This document shows positions 11,892-24,063 of a stretch of DNA of 64,000 nt, one piece after another. Below the pieces are notes generated by a model that made no database searches, was not told the DNA's origin, and saw only the letters and a list, made by a program, of their open reading frames with translations. The stretch's first letter is position 1. Every line of letters begins with the position of its first letter. The position numbers were made by a program, and so were the translations under genes. The stretch lies in the NCBI RefSeq assembly GCF_947507565.1, contig NC_089179.1:2931747-2995746 (forward strand), read 5' to 3'. This DNA comes from Oscarella lobularis. Lineage: Eukaryota > Porifera > Homoscleromorpha > Homosclerophorida > Oscarellidae.

Positions 11892-11902
11892 CTGTCTGTC
11901 TT

Positions 11903-11945
<43 letters not shown>

Positions 11946-11962
11946 GTCTGTCTGTCTGTCTG
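11892..11962. repeat. TCTG/TGTC tetranucleotide microsatellite
   Basis: About 70 bp of nearly pure TCTG tandem repeat directly after the transposase stop, with minor interruptions (TTTC, TCTC). Confidence 0.95.
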
Positions 11963-12075
11963 TGGACTGGGTCATTGAGAGTTTTAGATGGGCAAAATAA
12001 TAATGTGATGTTTCACTTACTTTATGACTTATTACGTAATTAATTACTCATTAGACAATTAGTAGACGTTGGTGC

Positions 12076-12299
12076 ATTAGATTCGTCGTTGATCTATTTT
12101 GTCGTTGATCTATTTTGTCGGCTTGTACATGACTACAAAATAGATCAACGACAAAATAGATCTCCTTTGTCTCATGCGAATGTCGCACTTTGGTATAGGT
12201 GCGAAAGTGAGACATGGAACGTGACGTGACTACGCCTACATTCCTCTAATAGATATCAACTGATCTATTTTGTCGTCGATCTATTTTGTACGCCCCACA
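12076..12299. repeat. Right terminal inverted repeat of the Ginger element
   Basis: About 224 bp pairing with the left terminus (4203-4235 plus 5289-5475). It contains several copies of the subterminal motif ACAAAATAGATC in both orientations, so the inner part (12085-12165) is itself a long hairpin around the loop GCTTGTACATGACT. Repeated subterminal motifs of this sort are typical transposase binding sites; here that role is inferred. Confidence 0.75.
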
Positions 12300-12304
12300 C
12301 CGAG
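12300..12304. repeat. Target site duplication CCGAG, right copy
   Basis: Exact direct copy of 4198-4202, adjoining the right terminus of the Ginger element. Confidence 0.85.
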
Positions 12305-15070
12305 AGAGCGAATCGGAAGTTGTACGTCGAGACTCGATTTGAGTAGTAGGGGAAGACCGAGAACGAGATCAACTGTCACTGGGTAGGTATGGGATTCCAA
12401 AAGAGTTTTGAATTTTAGGTTGATAGTTTTTGTCTTTAGAGACCGCTATGGATTCGTCTCGTCCCGGTTCTCTGTTCGATCCACTGTCTGTGAATGAGTC
12501 GCAGTTTGTTCAATTAGTGGAAACGTTTCTCGGGGACGAACCGAATCTGTGAGTGAAGAGGGGGAGGGGACAAACTATCCATAGTACCTTCATATCCTTT
12601 CATAGTGACTTAGAACTGGGCCACTTTATCCAATCAGAGTACGAAGAAAGTGCGGAAGACAGAGAAGCGAAACGAAGAAAAGTAGACAACGAATAGCTCG
12701 CATTAATTAAATATTTTGATTTTTATCTAAAGAGTTTGCGGGCGGCTCGCTTGGCTCATCACCGTCGTCTCGTCGACATCCTATTCGACGCGTGGGATCG
12801 CAATCGGTCCGGTCTAATCGAACTAGACGAACTCAGAACATCGCTAAAAAATGGAAAGGCATTGAGGCAATGGCAGATAAGATTCAAGGTGGGGGGAAAC
12901 TATTAGAAATCAAACCCGTCATTTGAACGAAAGAACTGCGCAGAACGCTTCTTGGTCGAAGCCTCGGAGCACAAGTTGAGTCGCAAAGAACTGCGCGCAT
13001 ACGTCGAGCTCCTAGCCCACGAGTACCCCGAGGCGGGAGACGCTTTCGACGATATCATGCAGTAACTATTGGCCGACGTGGAGCTGTCAATCGAAGAGCG
13101 CAATCGCGCCGAGAAGAGAGGCAAGTGGCTTGACACTTTACACTGGACGGGGAAGACAAGCGGAATCAATATGGACGCTCTCTATAAGGGAATATTCAAT
13201 ACAATACAGACAGTGAGAAGAAAACGTTTAAATTAAATTAAAATTATAAGATTATTTATTTATTTATTTATTAGGATGGTGATGTGCATGGGGATGGGAA
13301 GTTGTGAACGCTTCCATTGGAATTTTGGAAGCGTCCGATTCGTCGAAGAAAGGCGAGCACGTCATTCGTTTTATTGCGTCGACGCCCAACGACCGGGAAG
13401 TGATGGTGGGACGCAAAGTGACGCGAGAAATGAAAAACGTCAGGTAAGAAGGACATCGGAGCACGTGGCTATATCTTATGTATTTATTGACAGTTTCTCT
13501 GTCGTCGATTCCGGAAAACCGTTGTACGTTCGCCGAGTCGCCGCTCACGGCAGTGTTCACGTGTTCGGAAATTCGACGAAATTTTCCGTCAACGAGGTAT
13601 CGGGTAACTCAATTTCAATTTCCTTCTCAAGACATTTTTGTAAAGGAAAGAGACGGCTCGCTCTTCGTTCTGCCTCTGAAAAACCGAAGTCGACGCGTCT
13701 TTGGCGTAATGAGTATTGACACGGTAAACGATCCGCCGGGAAAAACGTATCAGCAGCCCGAGATTAGTTTCTATCAGGTACACATAGCACATGACATCTA
13801 AAACACATACGTGTATGGTATATCTATATTGGTCTCTTAGGGAGTTGCTAAGGCGCTCAGTGCTGGTTACACGTACATCAATATTCGACTTAAAACGCTT
13901 CGTATCACCCAATCGGCCGTCGCTTGGATACACAGGCGATGTGTGTGCGTGAAGCAAATCATCGCCTATCTCGTCGAACCATCAAAGGAGAAGGTGAAGC
14001 AAAAAAACGTTTTGATTTTATTATTATTATTGTGATTGCAGTCGTCCGAGAGTTCGTTCAGCCTTCGAAAGATGCTGAGCACGGAAGAACGCGGAGAGTC
14101 GGAACTACTCTTGAAACCGCCACTTCTAAGTCGCAAGGACAATCTATTGAGGTACACACAATCAATAAATATTGTAGTTATTGATTTCCTTATGTTCAGT
14201 CTCTGAACACACAATCAATAAATATTGTAGTTATTGATTTCCTTATGTTTTTCTCTCAGAGACTATCTCTTCAAGTGCGTCAATCATTCAGAGACGGTGA
14301 CGTCATTAGTGTACGGTGAACACCGCGTCGCCTATCCCTTCGCGACAACAGCGGCTACGCAATCGTTATTCTGGACATAAGTCTCGGGGCGACGAAGGCT
14401 CTTCCTCCCCAGCAGAATTTCGAAATGAGTCGTATGCTGAATTTATTGTCACTTGCCGAAGTGTCGCAGGAAGTCGAAGAGAACGAGGATCTGGAGTTCG
14501 TTTTGGAGACGGAGTCCGTTAGCGAGGAGTCGCGAATTGCCGTCATGTTTGATCGGATGATGCTCGTGGAGCTGAGAGAAGCTGGGACCAGGGTAAGGAT
14601 GCAGGGGGTATCGTTGGGGGAAAAAATTATTTTTGTTGCAGAGTGTTTGCTGAAATGAAAAGCTATGTTGATCCGCCAAACGTCGTTCACACGATTTGGC
14701 AGACGCTTTTGACATTTTTCTGCTCGCTGTCCGAAGATAAGCTTGGGGATTGGAACGAATGCAAGCAGGTATCGTTTTTTTTTCTTGAGGAATTTATTAT
14801 GTGTGAGTTTTTCTTCAGTTGGTTACTCCTGATCTTTTGAAAACGGTCACGACGTTCGACCCACTTCCCAAGGCCAAGAGATCGATCATAAAAGAGTTGC
14901 TGAGCTGTTGCAAGGTGCCACTTGATCTACGACTGATTTCATGTTTTCTTTATACTGCTATTAGATGTTCCTCACGGCGAGGTGGCGAAATATGGGTCTC
15001 TTCCCGCTGAGTATCTCTACAACTGGCTCTATGTATGCCTGTCACTTGTAGGGCATGCCACGCGAATGGG
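12305..15070 (+). pseudogene. EFCAB5-like EF-hand/GAF gene, 3' part
   Basis: After the transposon the gene continues: an acidic segment, FDPLSVNESQFVQLVETFL at about 12478, EYEESAEDREAKRRKV at 12640, an EF-hand (ILFDAWDRNRSGLIELDEL, about 12778-12835, a complete calcium loop), LSRKELRAYVELLAHEYPEAG at 12975, a GAF-like region (SLFVLPLKNRSRRVFGVMSID at 13660, PEISFYQGVAKALSAGY at 13755), a helical region (SFSLRKMLSTEERGESELLL at 14060), NHSETVTSLVYGEHRVAYP at 14280, and a C-terminal helical part ending near 15065. The order EF-hand, GAF, C-terminal helices is that of EFCAB5. At least one frame break (14337, missing base before LRDNSGYA) and an in-frame stop after FDDIMQ (13062) are seen. A decayed duplicate of 13838-15545 lies at 58978-59960. 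The name is moderate; decay plus transposon insertion make a functional gene unlikely. Confidence 0.5.
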
Positions 15071-15509
15071 CGGATATGCTCGTTCTACATAATCAGTATC
15101 AATAATAGAATATGTATGAGATATGGTAGTGCAAACACAGCTCGCAATTTAGCAAAATCATACCCGTGTTGCAAGATTAAATATATTTCTTTAGGTTAAC
15201 GGTCACGTGCGGCGCGGATAGTGTCTACGTTTTTGCATCGTTTCTTGTTGGCACGCCGATGAATGTGGGCGCAGGGACGTGCCGTTGTCGCACGCGTTCT
15301 CAAGCAAGAGCGCCATGGAAGCAAAACAGCGTGATCTGGGCCCTGTCGCCGTGCGAGACTCGAAGACGTCTCAGAACCGAAGTCCAACGCGTACGTTTCC
15401 GATCGCGTTCTCCTCCTTGGGCAAAATCTACGGCTACGAACCTACAGCGTTTTTCTCTGACTCCGTCTAGGGGCCCCATCAACGTTTACACTGACGATTT
15501 CACTTTTTC

Positions 15510-16707
15510 TTAGACTGTATTTACGTAAAAACGGCGTCAGCAAAGAGACGAACAAAGCAAGCAAAACGGAGAATGACGTCGGTCAATCAAGCTTGAGGAC
15601 AAGACTTACCAGGAACGCCTCTCTTGCAGGAACACACAAAGTACACGTCTCGACGCTCATCGCCATCCCATCCACTCCCCTCGAAAGCGAAGCCAACGTC
15701 ACCGCATCCCTCTTTCCTATAAACAAAGTCCACCTTCTGAGGCTCGGTGTAGTTCTCCTGTGTAAAGACGAGAACAGAGGGAACGACATCGAAACAGTCC
15801 GTGCAATTGTACTGGTCAAGTTTCCCGCGAAAAAGTCTCATAGTCACACTACCCCACGCAGACGGATCAACCAAATTGAACGCAATGCTATCATTTCCGT
15901 CAGGCGTCACATAGTAAAAGCTTCGATCCGGATTATAATCCCATGATTTATCCAAATTCTTGCACCTGCGCATCCAGTCGTGCGGCACAAGCAAATCGAA
16001 GTCAATAGAAGGATTACCAACAATGACGTCATAAATGTCCGTAGTTATATACTCGGGCGGATCGAACGTGCCCGACCTTCCGGGATGATAGCGTTCGCCG
16101 TGAATAGGAATCCCCGTCGACGCGTCGGAGAACACGGTCAAATTGTCTGGGCCATATGGCTGGGAGTTCCCTATCACGCGATTCCATACGTTCACTTTCG
16201 TTGTGTTCTGCATCGTCGTTCGAATGTAGGTCATGTTTGAGCATATTTGCATTCCAATGCACGTGTCGTCGAAATCGTATTTTCCTAGGAAGGAGGCGAG
16301 TCCGATGGGCAGGTCGTCGAGTCGGTCGACGATGCCGGAATATTGACAGTCATTTCCTAATTGGATATGAACGAGTCGGTTTCGAGCGGGCAAACTGCCT
16401 GGAAGAACGCCTGGAGGATTCGTCATAATCAAGTAGGTATGATTGCCTTAGGGGGAAGGAATATGTTAACGTAGACTAAATATTTGTAGAGGATACCTAT
16501 CAAAGATTCGGTTTCGTTTAAGAAGATACTGAATGACTCTTTTCCTGTGTCGTCTTTCCACCGTGAGACGTAGATGCGCGAGGTCTTTGGTGCCCCGTAG
16601 ATGTTCGTTTCTAGGGATAGGGTGAAGTTTTGTGGAAACTCGGGGTAGACGTGCGTTTCTGCCAAGCATTCGGCTAAGACGAGAAGGAGAACCGTCCGGA
16701 AACGCAT
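15510..16707 (-). CDS. Secreted glycoprotein of unknown family
   Basis: Minus strand. Exon 1 is 16707-16497 with ATG at 16707 and a clear signal peptide (MRFRTVLLLVLAECLAETH). A 50 bp intron joins in frame to exon 2 (16446-15610), and a donor GTAAGT at 15609 probably joins a tiny last exon (15514-15510) ending in TAA. The mature protein is about 340 residues with many N-glycosylation sequons, paired cysteines (DTCIGMQICSN, CTDCFD) and a C-terminal VDFVYRKEGCGDVGFAFEG. I do not recognise the family. The reading frame is clean, unlike its duplicate at 62.5-63.3 kb. It is convergent with the EFCAB5-like gene, and that tail-to-tail pair has been duplicated together. Confidence 0.7.
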
Positions 16708-17129
16708 CGCGACTGGCACTGTGAAAGAGTGACAACGTTTGCTTGTCACAAGACAATCAAAACCGATTCCAGCGCGTGACGGATAGAGCGCGTGACGGAG
16801 AATGCTTGTGACGGAGATTCGTGTGACCAAGCCGTCACGTGAGAAGGTAGCGGAAGCTAGCGGCGTGATGCTGCCTCCTCGCTAACTTGAACTTGCTGTA
16901 GCTGCCATTAGGCTGAGCGCAAGACCGCAATCCAAGTCATAAGGGGAATCCTAACACAACAACTACACCGTTACGATGAGGAAGGTACTGATCTATCTGA
17001 TAGCGATGGCAATCCAAGCCATTGTCCCACCGCTCATAGGATGGGCGGATGACGTCATTACATGTTATGACGTGAAATTTCGTTATCTTTAATCTTGCCC
17101 CACCGTACACACTTACGGTTTTAGAAATG

Positions 17130-18250
17130 AACGCGTTAACGGTGTTAGGGACCGAGCGATTGGCTAGCCCAGCTGATGGCTTCGTCGTCGTCTGGCCATG
17201 CAAACGGCGGCAGTCGTCCCCGGATCGTTTTCCGGCGATTGCGCTTGCCATTTTTTCAAAGGCATTCGGTTACATTCCCGTGTGGCGTATAGCTATTGTC
17301 GTGAAAAATCGGTCTACCTCCCCGGTTCCTCGCACATCCCACGACTTTCGCCATATTCCCCATCCTCTAACAGAATCACAGAATTATTATAAAAATAATC
17401 TTCGTGCCCCTTTCGCTGTAGACAGATATCGAAACCGCGATGCAAATAGGCATCGATATTATGATGATGGCGATTATCGTGGCCACCGAAATCACTTTTC
17501 AAACCCGATCCTATACGATAGGAAATAAAATAGTGATGGGTTTCGAAGTAAGCGCTTCCATCGTCATTATCAATTCCAAAGAGACTATGATAGTTGGAGA
17601 TGATGAAATTGTTATATATTTAATGGTATTGTTTTGCCGGCGACGGCCTTTTGCCGTCGGCTACTTTGGTGACGTAGACCTGACGATCCCAACTGTTGAA
17701 CGGGCCGTGATCGAACGTTTCGCGCACCGCGTTGAATAGGAGATTTTCCGTCTCGTTCGAACCTCCGCCGAAACCGTCGTTAAAATTAATTCCCGCTCGC
17801 GGTCCGTTGAAAAATATGTTTAAAAACTTTCCTTTAATCTCTCTTTCGAAACAAGGAGAAATTCGTAGCATTGCTTCTTTGAGGGGCTCCTTCGTTGCCG
17901 TGGCTGTGGACAATAGCGTTATTGTCGTCGATACAAGAGACGCGTACGAAGCGAATTTTGCATTCGACTTTGCATTCTCCCTTTACTGTTATAACGACGT
18001 TCTCTCCAAAGGCTCGTGCTTCACCGTCACCAAGTGAGAATAGCACCCAGCTGACAACCCAAACAGGCGTCTCCCCTTCGTCGTCTAATACGATATCGTT
18101 GCCTGCTGTGAATATCAGCCATACATCTCAGCCATCCTTATCCGTCAGGCCAACAGCGAAGAAGCCGTCTTTTCACAGTAAAACGATTGGTGTTGCCGTC
18201 ACTTGTCCTTTGGAGCTTTCTACTGATAAAAGCAAGCTGGAATTCGCAGA
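17130..18250 (-). pseudogene. Right-handed beta-helix family gene fragment, decayed
   Basis: Read on the minus strand, blocks typical of animal parallel beta-helix (RHBH) secreted proteins occur in order: DGFFAVGLTDKDG (18195), IVLDDEGETPVWVVSWVLF, a NAIVHSHGNEGAP block (17900), FFNGPRAGINFNDGFGGG (17815), VRETFDHGPFNSWDRQVYV (17715), a DNDDGSAYFETHHYF block (17560), KSDFGGHDNRHHHNIDAYLH (17495), YFYNNSVIL (17395), DNSYTPHGNVTEC (17290) and WPDDDEAISWASQSLGP (17190). They lie in different frames and there is a TGA where tryptophan is expected (about 18155), so the gene is broken at several points. Function of the family is poorly known; many members are extracellular. Confidence 0.65.
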
Positions 18251-18323
18251 GGTACATTTGGTCTTGTCTGATTAATTAATTAATTAATTAAGATGATTGA
18301 CAATTGGTTTTATGAGGCTATCC

Positions 18324-18555
18324 TAAGGATGGCTATATCAGCGACACTTCTGACAGAGACGTACAGTTAGCGTTGAATCATCTGAAGAAGAAGTGTCTTT
18401 GTATCACGAAAGTGATAATAGTTTTCAAGAAATTTATGACGAGGCTCTGAAACGCGGCTCTGTGACTGTCAATCGTTCTCGCTTAATTGTTGTCGGTCAA
18501 GACAGAGCTGGAAAGTCGTGTCTTGTCGATTCTCTCTTGAATAGACCATTTGAAA
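18324..18555 (+). pseudogene. Duplicate fragment of the ROCO gene (P-loop exon)
   Basis: About 230 bp closely matching 28511-28753, covering the exon start through the Roc P-loop (GQDRAGKSCLVDSLLNRPFE). It keeps the last bases of the preceding intron (CCTAAG), so it arose from genomic DNA, not from a spliced message. A 10 bp deletion is present near 18366 and the copy stops abruptly in A/T-rich sequence at 18556. Confidence 0.85.
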
Positions 18556-18711
18556 TCAATAAATAAAGAATTAATAAATAAAATTTATTGACATCTTTAT
18601 ACATACCGTACTTTCTTTGAAAAAGTTGCATCCACATGTCACTCCGTCAGCTCCTTCGACGCACAAGGACCAAGGAAGGGAATCCTATCAACGATATGCA
18701 GCGAAGGAATT

Positions 18712-21700
18712 CTAGGAAAGTTCATAGGTACAGTCTTCGCCGTAGAAAACTCCTAGATCGCAAAATGTTGTGACTTGGCGCCGTCTTCTAAATGCCGCAC
18801 GCTGTGCTGGGGTTCGAGGCTTCGAGCAGTGGCGATTACTTTCACGATTTTGTAACTGTACAGCCTTTTTTTTAAGGCTTCCTTGCATTTTCGCCATATA
18901 CAAGAGCCGCTTCTTTGTCTCCACGAACATGCAACGTTTCCGAAAAAGAGAACCTGACAACTAAACTTGCGATTACAAGCAGTAGAAATTACGCTTTTTC
19001 GCGCAATTCCATATAAAACGATTTTTATAGGCTACAGGTATGTACAGTACCCTACTGTACTTTGTGCCGATTTAATTAATGATATAATTAGGTGCACTTC
19101 CTTGTTATTCCAGCTTTGGTATTGGCTACAATCTGCTACAAATGCTATTAGACTAAAACGCTCCACAGATAGCAGAAATATGTACATGCACACTCTAGAA
19201 CACTATATGGACGTGAACGTACGCGCACTACACATCCTTACTTCTTAACTTTTGAAGCACTGGCAGCAATGCACGCGAGTCAAATGTCGTTCGTTGCCAT
19301 TTACAGGCAACGGAAATGCTTTGAACTGCAAGAAAGAAGATCAGGATATAGCAACCAACGCGTCGTAGTGCACTGCATACGGATTTCTAACAATCCGCCA
19401 TCTGAAAACAGCCTCGGTTCGTACTCGTCAAGTGCTTTGCTCGACACTTTGTATGCCTCCTTGAGCAATCCTTTCTGGAACAGACTTTGCGCAAGATATA
19501 CAGTTGCTATACATAAAAATAAACTTGCCTCATAATCTAACGAAAATTAAGAGGTGACGGTCACCTGAAACACTGCTTTTGCTCAAGGGCAATCTGTGCT
19601 TACTATGATAAGCCAAAAAGACGTCTTTCAAAATGAATATCACAAAATCCCATTCCTTCGCCTCGACTTCTATGTCCACCAAATCTGCAAAGGTGGGATT
19701 AAAACCAATTGCAAACAAGGGGTATTACTGCACCATTCAAAACTTCCCAAGCGCTATCATTGGCAATAAGATGGCGAAACGGATAATCAAACTCATTTAA
19801 CGTTTGAAAAATTTCATCTGATCGGTCCAATTTCGATAGTACCAGACAGAAGTACACAGCGACTTAGAAACGCATTAGCTAAACGTACTAGCTGCTTTAA
19901 TTTTCCCAAATCTTACTATTCGCGAGGTGTGTTTCAAATTCGCTTAGCCGAGGACATACAGAGAGGCAATAATGCAGACAACTGTGAGCCTCGGAAAACT
20001 TTCGTAATAAATACAGACTACAACAGAATTTCTCTCTATCTATGAAAAACAAAACTGATTAAACATGTAGAAAGATTGAAATTAAATGGGTTGTACATTT
20101 AAGTGACCAGAGATTCGCTAGAGGTAAACCTGCTAGAGTAGGTAATCCTTCCTTTAAAATTTTGTGCCCAAGCTCGAATTGCTTTGACATTTTGCAGCAG
20201 TCAAAAACGAGCCAGCGCACTGTACCCCAAGACTGTAAGAACAGTTATTATATTCGAAGTCCAGCCTACCACTTATTTTTTCCTCAATTTTCAAAGAAGC
20301 ATTGCCGGAGGTCTCAAGTGCCTCTCTGAAGTGCTTAAAGGCTTCTGTATAGTTGTCCTTTCGCCACCTGCAGTAACCCAAGCAATACAAGCCTATAGAA
20401 GGTAAATGAAGATTTTCCGATAACTAAAACTGTCTGCGTACCGGTAACTCTGTCGGGATCATTACCGCGCAAAAGCAATAAAAAAAGTTTCTGAAGACTG
20501 CCATACTTATCCCACTGAGAACTACGAAACAAAGAATCCGCCAGACGTGTCCATACTACAAAATAGGCAGACATCTATGAATTTTCACACGCAAAGATAG
20601 CCAAAAATACTTACAGTATCTTAGATCAGCCTGATCAGCCTGATCTCCCTTGCTCCTCTGATGTCGAATTAATCGTTTCAACACCGCTACGCTGCATTGA
20701 GGCGTTTTGGAAAGCAATGCAATAAAAGAAAAATCTACGACAAATAACCGACATGAAAAAAATTAGGAAAACGCATTATTACCGACTCACCAGTGTAAGA
20801 TTCAGCCACTTCGGCGAAAGAAAGATCGTGAATTTCTCTGCCACCAAATGCCTGCTTGATATGCTCTTCCCATCCTAAGGACCCGCTTTCCTGACTGGCA
20901 GAAATAGCAGCCAACCTCAAATAAACTACACAAAATTAGAAAAAAATTAGGTGAGCATCCCAACATACGCGGACGGAGAAAGGCTTTTTTGATCGTTCCT
21001 GATACATCTCGCGTCTTCGTTACTTCGACAATAACAGTTTGTGCAATTTCTTTTGCAACGCCATCTTTGCCTGAAATTAGGCAATAAGTCACAGCATTAA
21101 TAGCTTGACGGGCTCCTGCACAAATCATTCCTAGTGCAATCATGCTCATTGTCAAGGAACAAAAGTGGGGAGCAACGCTAGAGATGACACCGATTTCGTT
21201 GGATCTGCGATTTACATAAAATTCAATGGAGTGCGCTGCGACAATCAGCACATACTCCAACAATTCCCGGCATCTCCTCAAACGTTCAAAAACACTCCGA
21301 TGGATAAGATGGTGCAAGCTGTAACACAAGTTACCTTCGTGGAAGTCTCTGCTTAAGAGTGAGTATTTCATCAACGCTTCTAAACCTTCAACCAGTCGAT
21401 CAGGATTGTAAGTGCAATGAACGCTCAAAATAAAATATCCAATGACTTCCTGCGGAATCAATCTCGATGCCATAACACAACAGCATGAAAGAATTGAAAA
21501 AGCCACAGGTGAATTCTTCTCAATATCAGAAATATCCATTTCCCAGGTTAAAAATGAGTAACGTGTGGTCTTAAGTTTCTCCACAGCAAAGTTCATCGAT
21601 TGCCGGTCAAATGGTTGAAGCATAATATCATCGCTTTTCAAGAGTAGATCAGATGGAGTGTTAATGCCAACGCGGGGCAAAACCTCTTCAAGATGTGACA

Positions 21701-23889
21701 GTCGAAAATAGCGAAGAAAGTCATCCAAATTCAAAGCCGCTGCAACAAGCTGCCGTTGCCCTTCGGCTAGTGTCTCCCAGTAGTCTTCGAAGGTGACGTC
21801 ACAATGACGTAAAAGATAGGAACCAGCATGACGCAGAGCAATGGGAAGTCCTTCAACCGGAGCTTCGACCGCGATTTTTCGTGCCGCTTCAAGTTCTCTA
21901 CGTGGCAAAGACTCTTTCACTCTACCAGTAAAGTAGATCAATGATGAGGTAGCGATTGATTCTTCTAGCGTCTCAAGAACTAAAACATTGGAATTTTCAC
22001 CATTGAAAAGTATATTAGGGTGTGACGTCCGAGTTGTTATCAATACATGGCAAGACACAGAAGAAGGAGGAAGGTATTTCGCCATCGTTTCGAGCTGGTC
22101 AGCATTGTCAAAAACGATAAGCATCCTGTTGTTGCGCTTGACGCTGTCATAGAAAAGAGAAAACAACTGTTTAACACTTAACCGTGCAGCTGATTTATCA
22201 TTCCTTGCATTTTCCAAGAGAAACTGTGACGAAAACACAACACCATTAGAGCTCGCAACGCAGCTAAATTGGGTTCCCCACATATTCGTGCAACGAAGCT
22301 TCTGCAGTCATGAGAGACTGAGCATGAATGAAAACCATGCTTCGCTGGTAAGCCCGTTCCAGGCGGGTAGCATATTGAAGAGCAAGGCTTGTCTTGCCCA
22401 CACCTCCGACTCCGCAGATGTACTGTTAATATCAAGCTAATCAAACTCTATTCAGTACTGATATAACAAAGCTACCTGCAACTTATGAGAGATAGGCAAC
22501 AAGTGCGCCTCATTCGATTCTTCGCCCCAGAAAAAGCTCTCTACCTGCTTTAGTTCTTCAAGACGACCAAAAAAAGGAACGTCTCTCTTTGGTAAATCTA
22601 AAAGGAGAGAGGATGAATTATGTCCAAGAAATCGGACAATATTCGTACTTTGAATCTTCTGCTCGATATTCTTTTGCGAAAAGAAGCTCCGCTTTATTTC
22701 TTGAAGAATATCGCGAACATTGCACAAGGCGGCCTCGTCTCTAATTGAGCAATTTCGCAAGACAGCCAACGCTCTGTACTCGTCACCGTAGCCATCAAAC
22801 TCGTCTCCAATGTCCTTCAGCTCACTCGAAGACAGACCGAGGCGTAGGCCAAGTGGTCGCCAAAACTGACGCAACTCTTCAGAGCAAAATTTATAGATGC
22901 GTTGTTCAAATGCCGATCGATCTAGCTTTTCATTCGGCGTGACACCTAGAAAAGAATTTCCGTAGAACGACTTCTTGATAATAGGAGTTGCTGACGTGAG
23001 TGAATGGAGAACTCAGCCTGTCTTCGCGTAGCATGAGCAAGACTTCTCAGTTGCATAACATCTCTCTGATTTTTCAGTATGCTCCAAAGAAGTTTTCTTG
23101 CATCTGGTTTTGCAACAAAGTTAAAAATACGACCAATATGTATTGCATCTCCTTTGCCTGATTTAGAGTTAAACAGGAGCGAAATAGCAGATTTTTTTCT
23201 TTGGCCTCCGTTGGTGTTATTCTCCGTTAATCGCTTCCCTGAAGTACAATGAACCAAAATCCTATTGACTTCTTCTATGTATTAATTAATCACAATTACC
23301 TGGACGATAAGGAGAATTAAAATCAACTGTTCTGTCTCCACTGGCCAAGACAACTAAACAATATAACATGAGCAAAAAAGGAAGATTGAAAATAACTTAC
23401 CACAGTCTTCGAGAAAAGAAAAAGGACTGAAAAAATTTGCTTCGCCTACGGACTCCTCTAATTTTTTGTCACTCAGCTCTTCTCACAAGAAAAGACATAC
23501 ATGTAGTCACTTAAATTAATATATTTTGAAGACCACGCCCACTCACCTGTGTAAGAAAGAAGACATTCTCGCCAAACAAAAGGGTCATGCTCTTGAAGTA
23601 TCGACGAAAAAGCGGAAAAAGCGAGTCTTCGTTGATCGGTCTCCGTCGAAAGAAGTTCGGAATCGTAAAGTTCCTTTAGCATCCATATCGTCTTGCAAAT
23701 TCTCGCCTTCAAATCGCCGTCTTCGCCTTCTGAATCCCATTCATCTTCTAACTCCAACGCCACGCCGCATTGCACGAGCTTTGCAACATTTACAATGGCA
23801 GCTGTTTCAAGAGGTCGACGCCTTGCTACAATGTTTGCCGCCAAAACAAAAAGAAGTTTCTGCTCTCTCGTACGAGCGTCGACCATTCT
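18712..23889 (-). CDS. Death-domain / NB-ARC-type STAND NTPase with TPR tail (NLR/APAF-like)
   Basis: Minus strand, many short introns. ATG at 23889 (MVDARTREQKLL). The first exon (23889-23547) is helical. After three small exons a Death-like domain is read at 22930-22740 (FCSEELRQFWRPLGLRLGL with DEYRALAVLRN). The NTPase follows: Walker A in YICGVGGVGKTSLALQY (22428-22380), Walker B in MLIVFDNADQ (22140), LITTRTS (22040), EGLPIALRHAGSYLL (21855), then a winged-helix-like region to about 20975. TPR-like helices follow: SLGWEEHIKQAFGG (20880), LADSLFRSSQWDKYGSLQKL (20550), YCLGYCRWRKDNYTEAFKHF (20385), and ATVYLAQSLFQKGLLKEAYK (19480). The end at about 18712 is provisional. Such proteins oligomerise on sensing a ligand and signal through Death domains, in innate immunity or apoptosis. 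Exon junctions checked (23547/23490, 22440, 22290) are in phase. Confidence 0.75.
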
Positions 23890-24063
23890 GCAGCGAGAAA
23901 AGGGAAGAATACTCGTAGTAACGTTAACGCCCTCTCGCGCAACCCGCAGACGCGACCCGTTGTCACGTGATGCTTTTCTGGTTGTAAGTTTTGCCACTAG
24001 GTTCGTTCATAGATATGCCTTATCAATTTTCGTCTATTTCCAAATGCCTACCGTTATTATATA

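Larger units (their letters stand above)
4203..12299 (+). mobile_element. Ginger-type DNA transposon, 8.1 kb, apparently whole
   Basis: The element begins TGTGGGGCGTACAAAATAG at 4203 and ends with the reverse complement at 12299, giving TGT...ACA termini. It is flanked by a direct 5 bp duplication CCGAG (4198-4202 and 12300-12304). The right inverted repeat is about 224 bp (12076-12299). The left one is split by a nested element: 4203-4235 and 5289-about 5475. Inside are three genes: a small plus-strand gene (5898-6787), a minus-strand HIRAN-like gene (6937-7876) and a 1142-residue integrase-type transposase with OTU and C19-like domains (8015-11821). Known Ginger elements use an rve integrase resembling that of Gypsy, TGT termini and 4-5 bp duplications, and some carry OTU or Ulp1 proteases, so the family call is good. 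No reverse transcriptase or gag-like frame is present. The clean ends and open frames imply a recent insertion. Confidence 0.85.
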
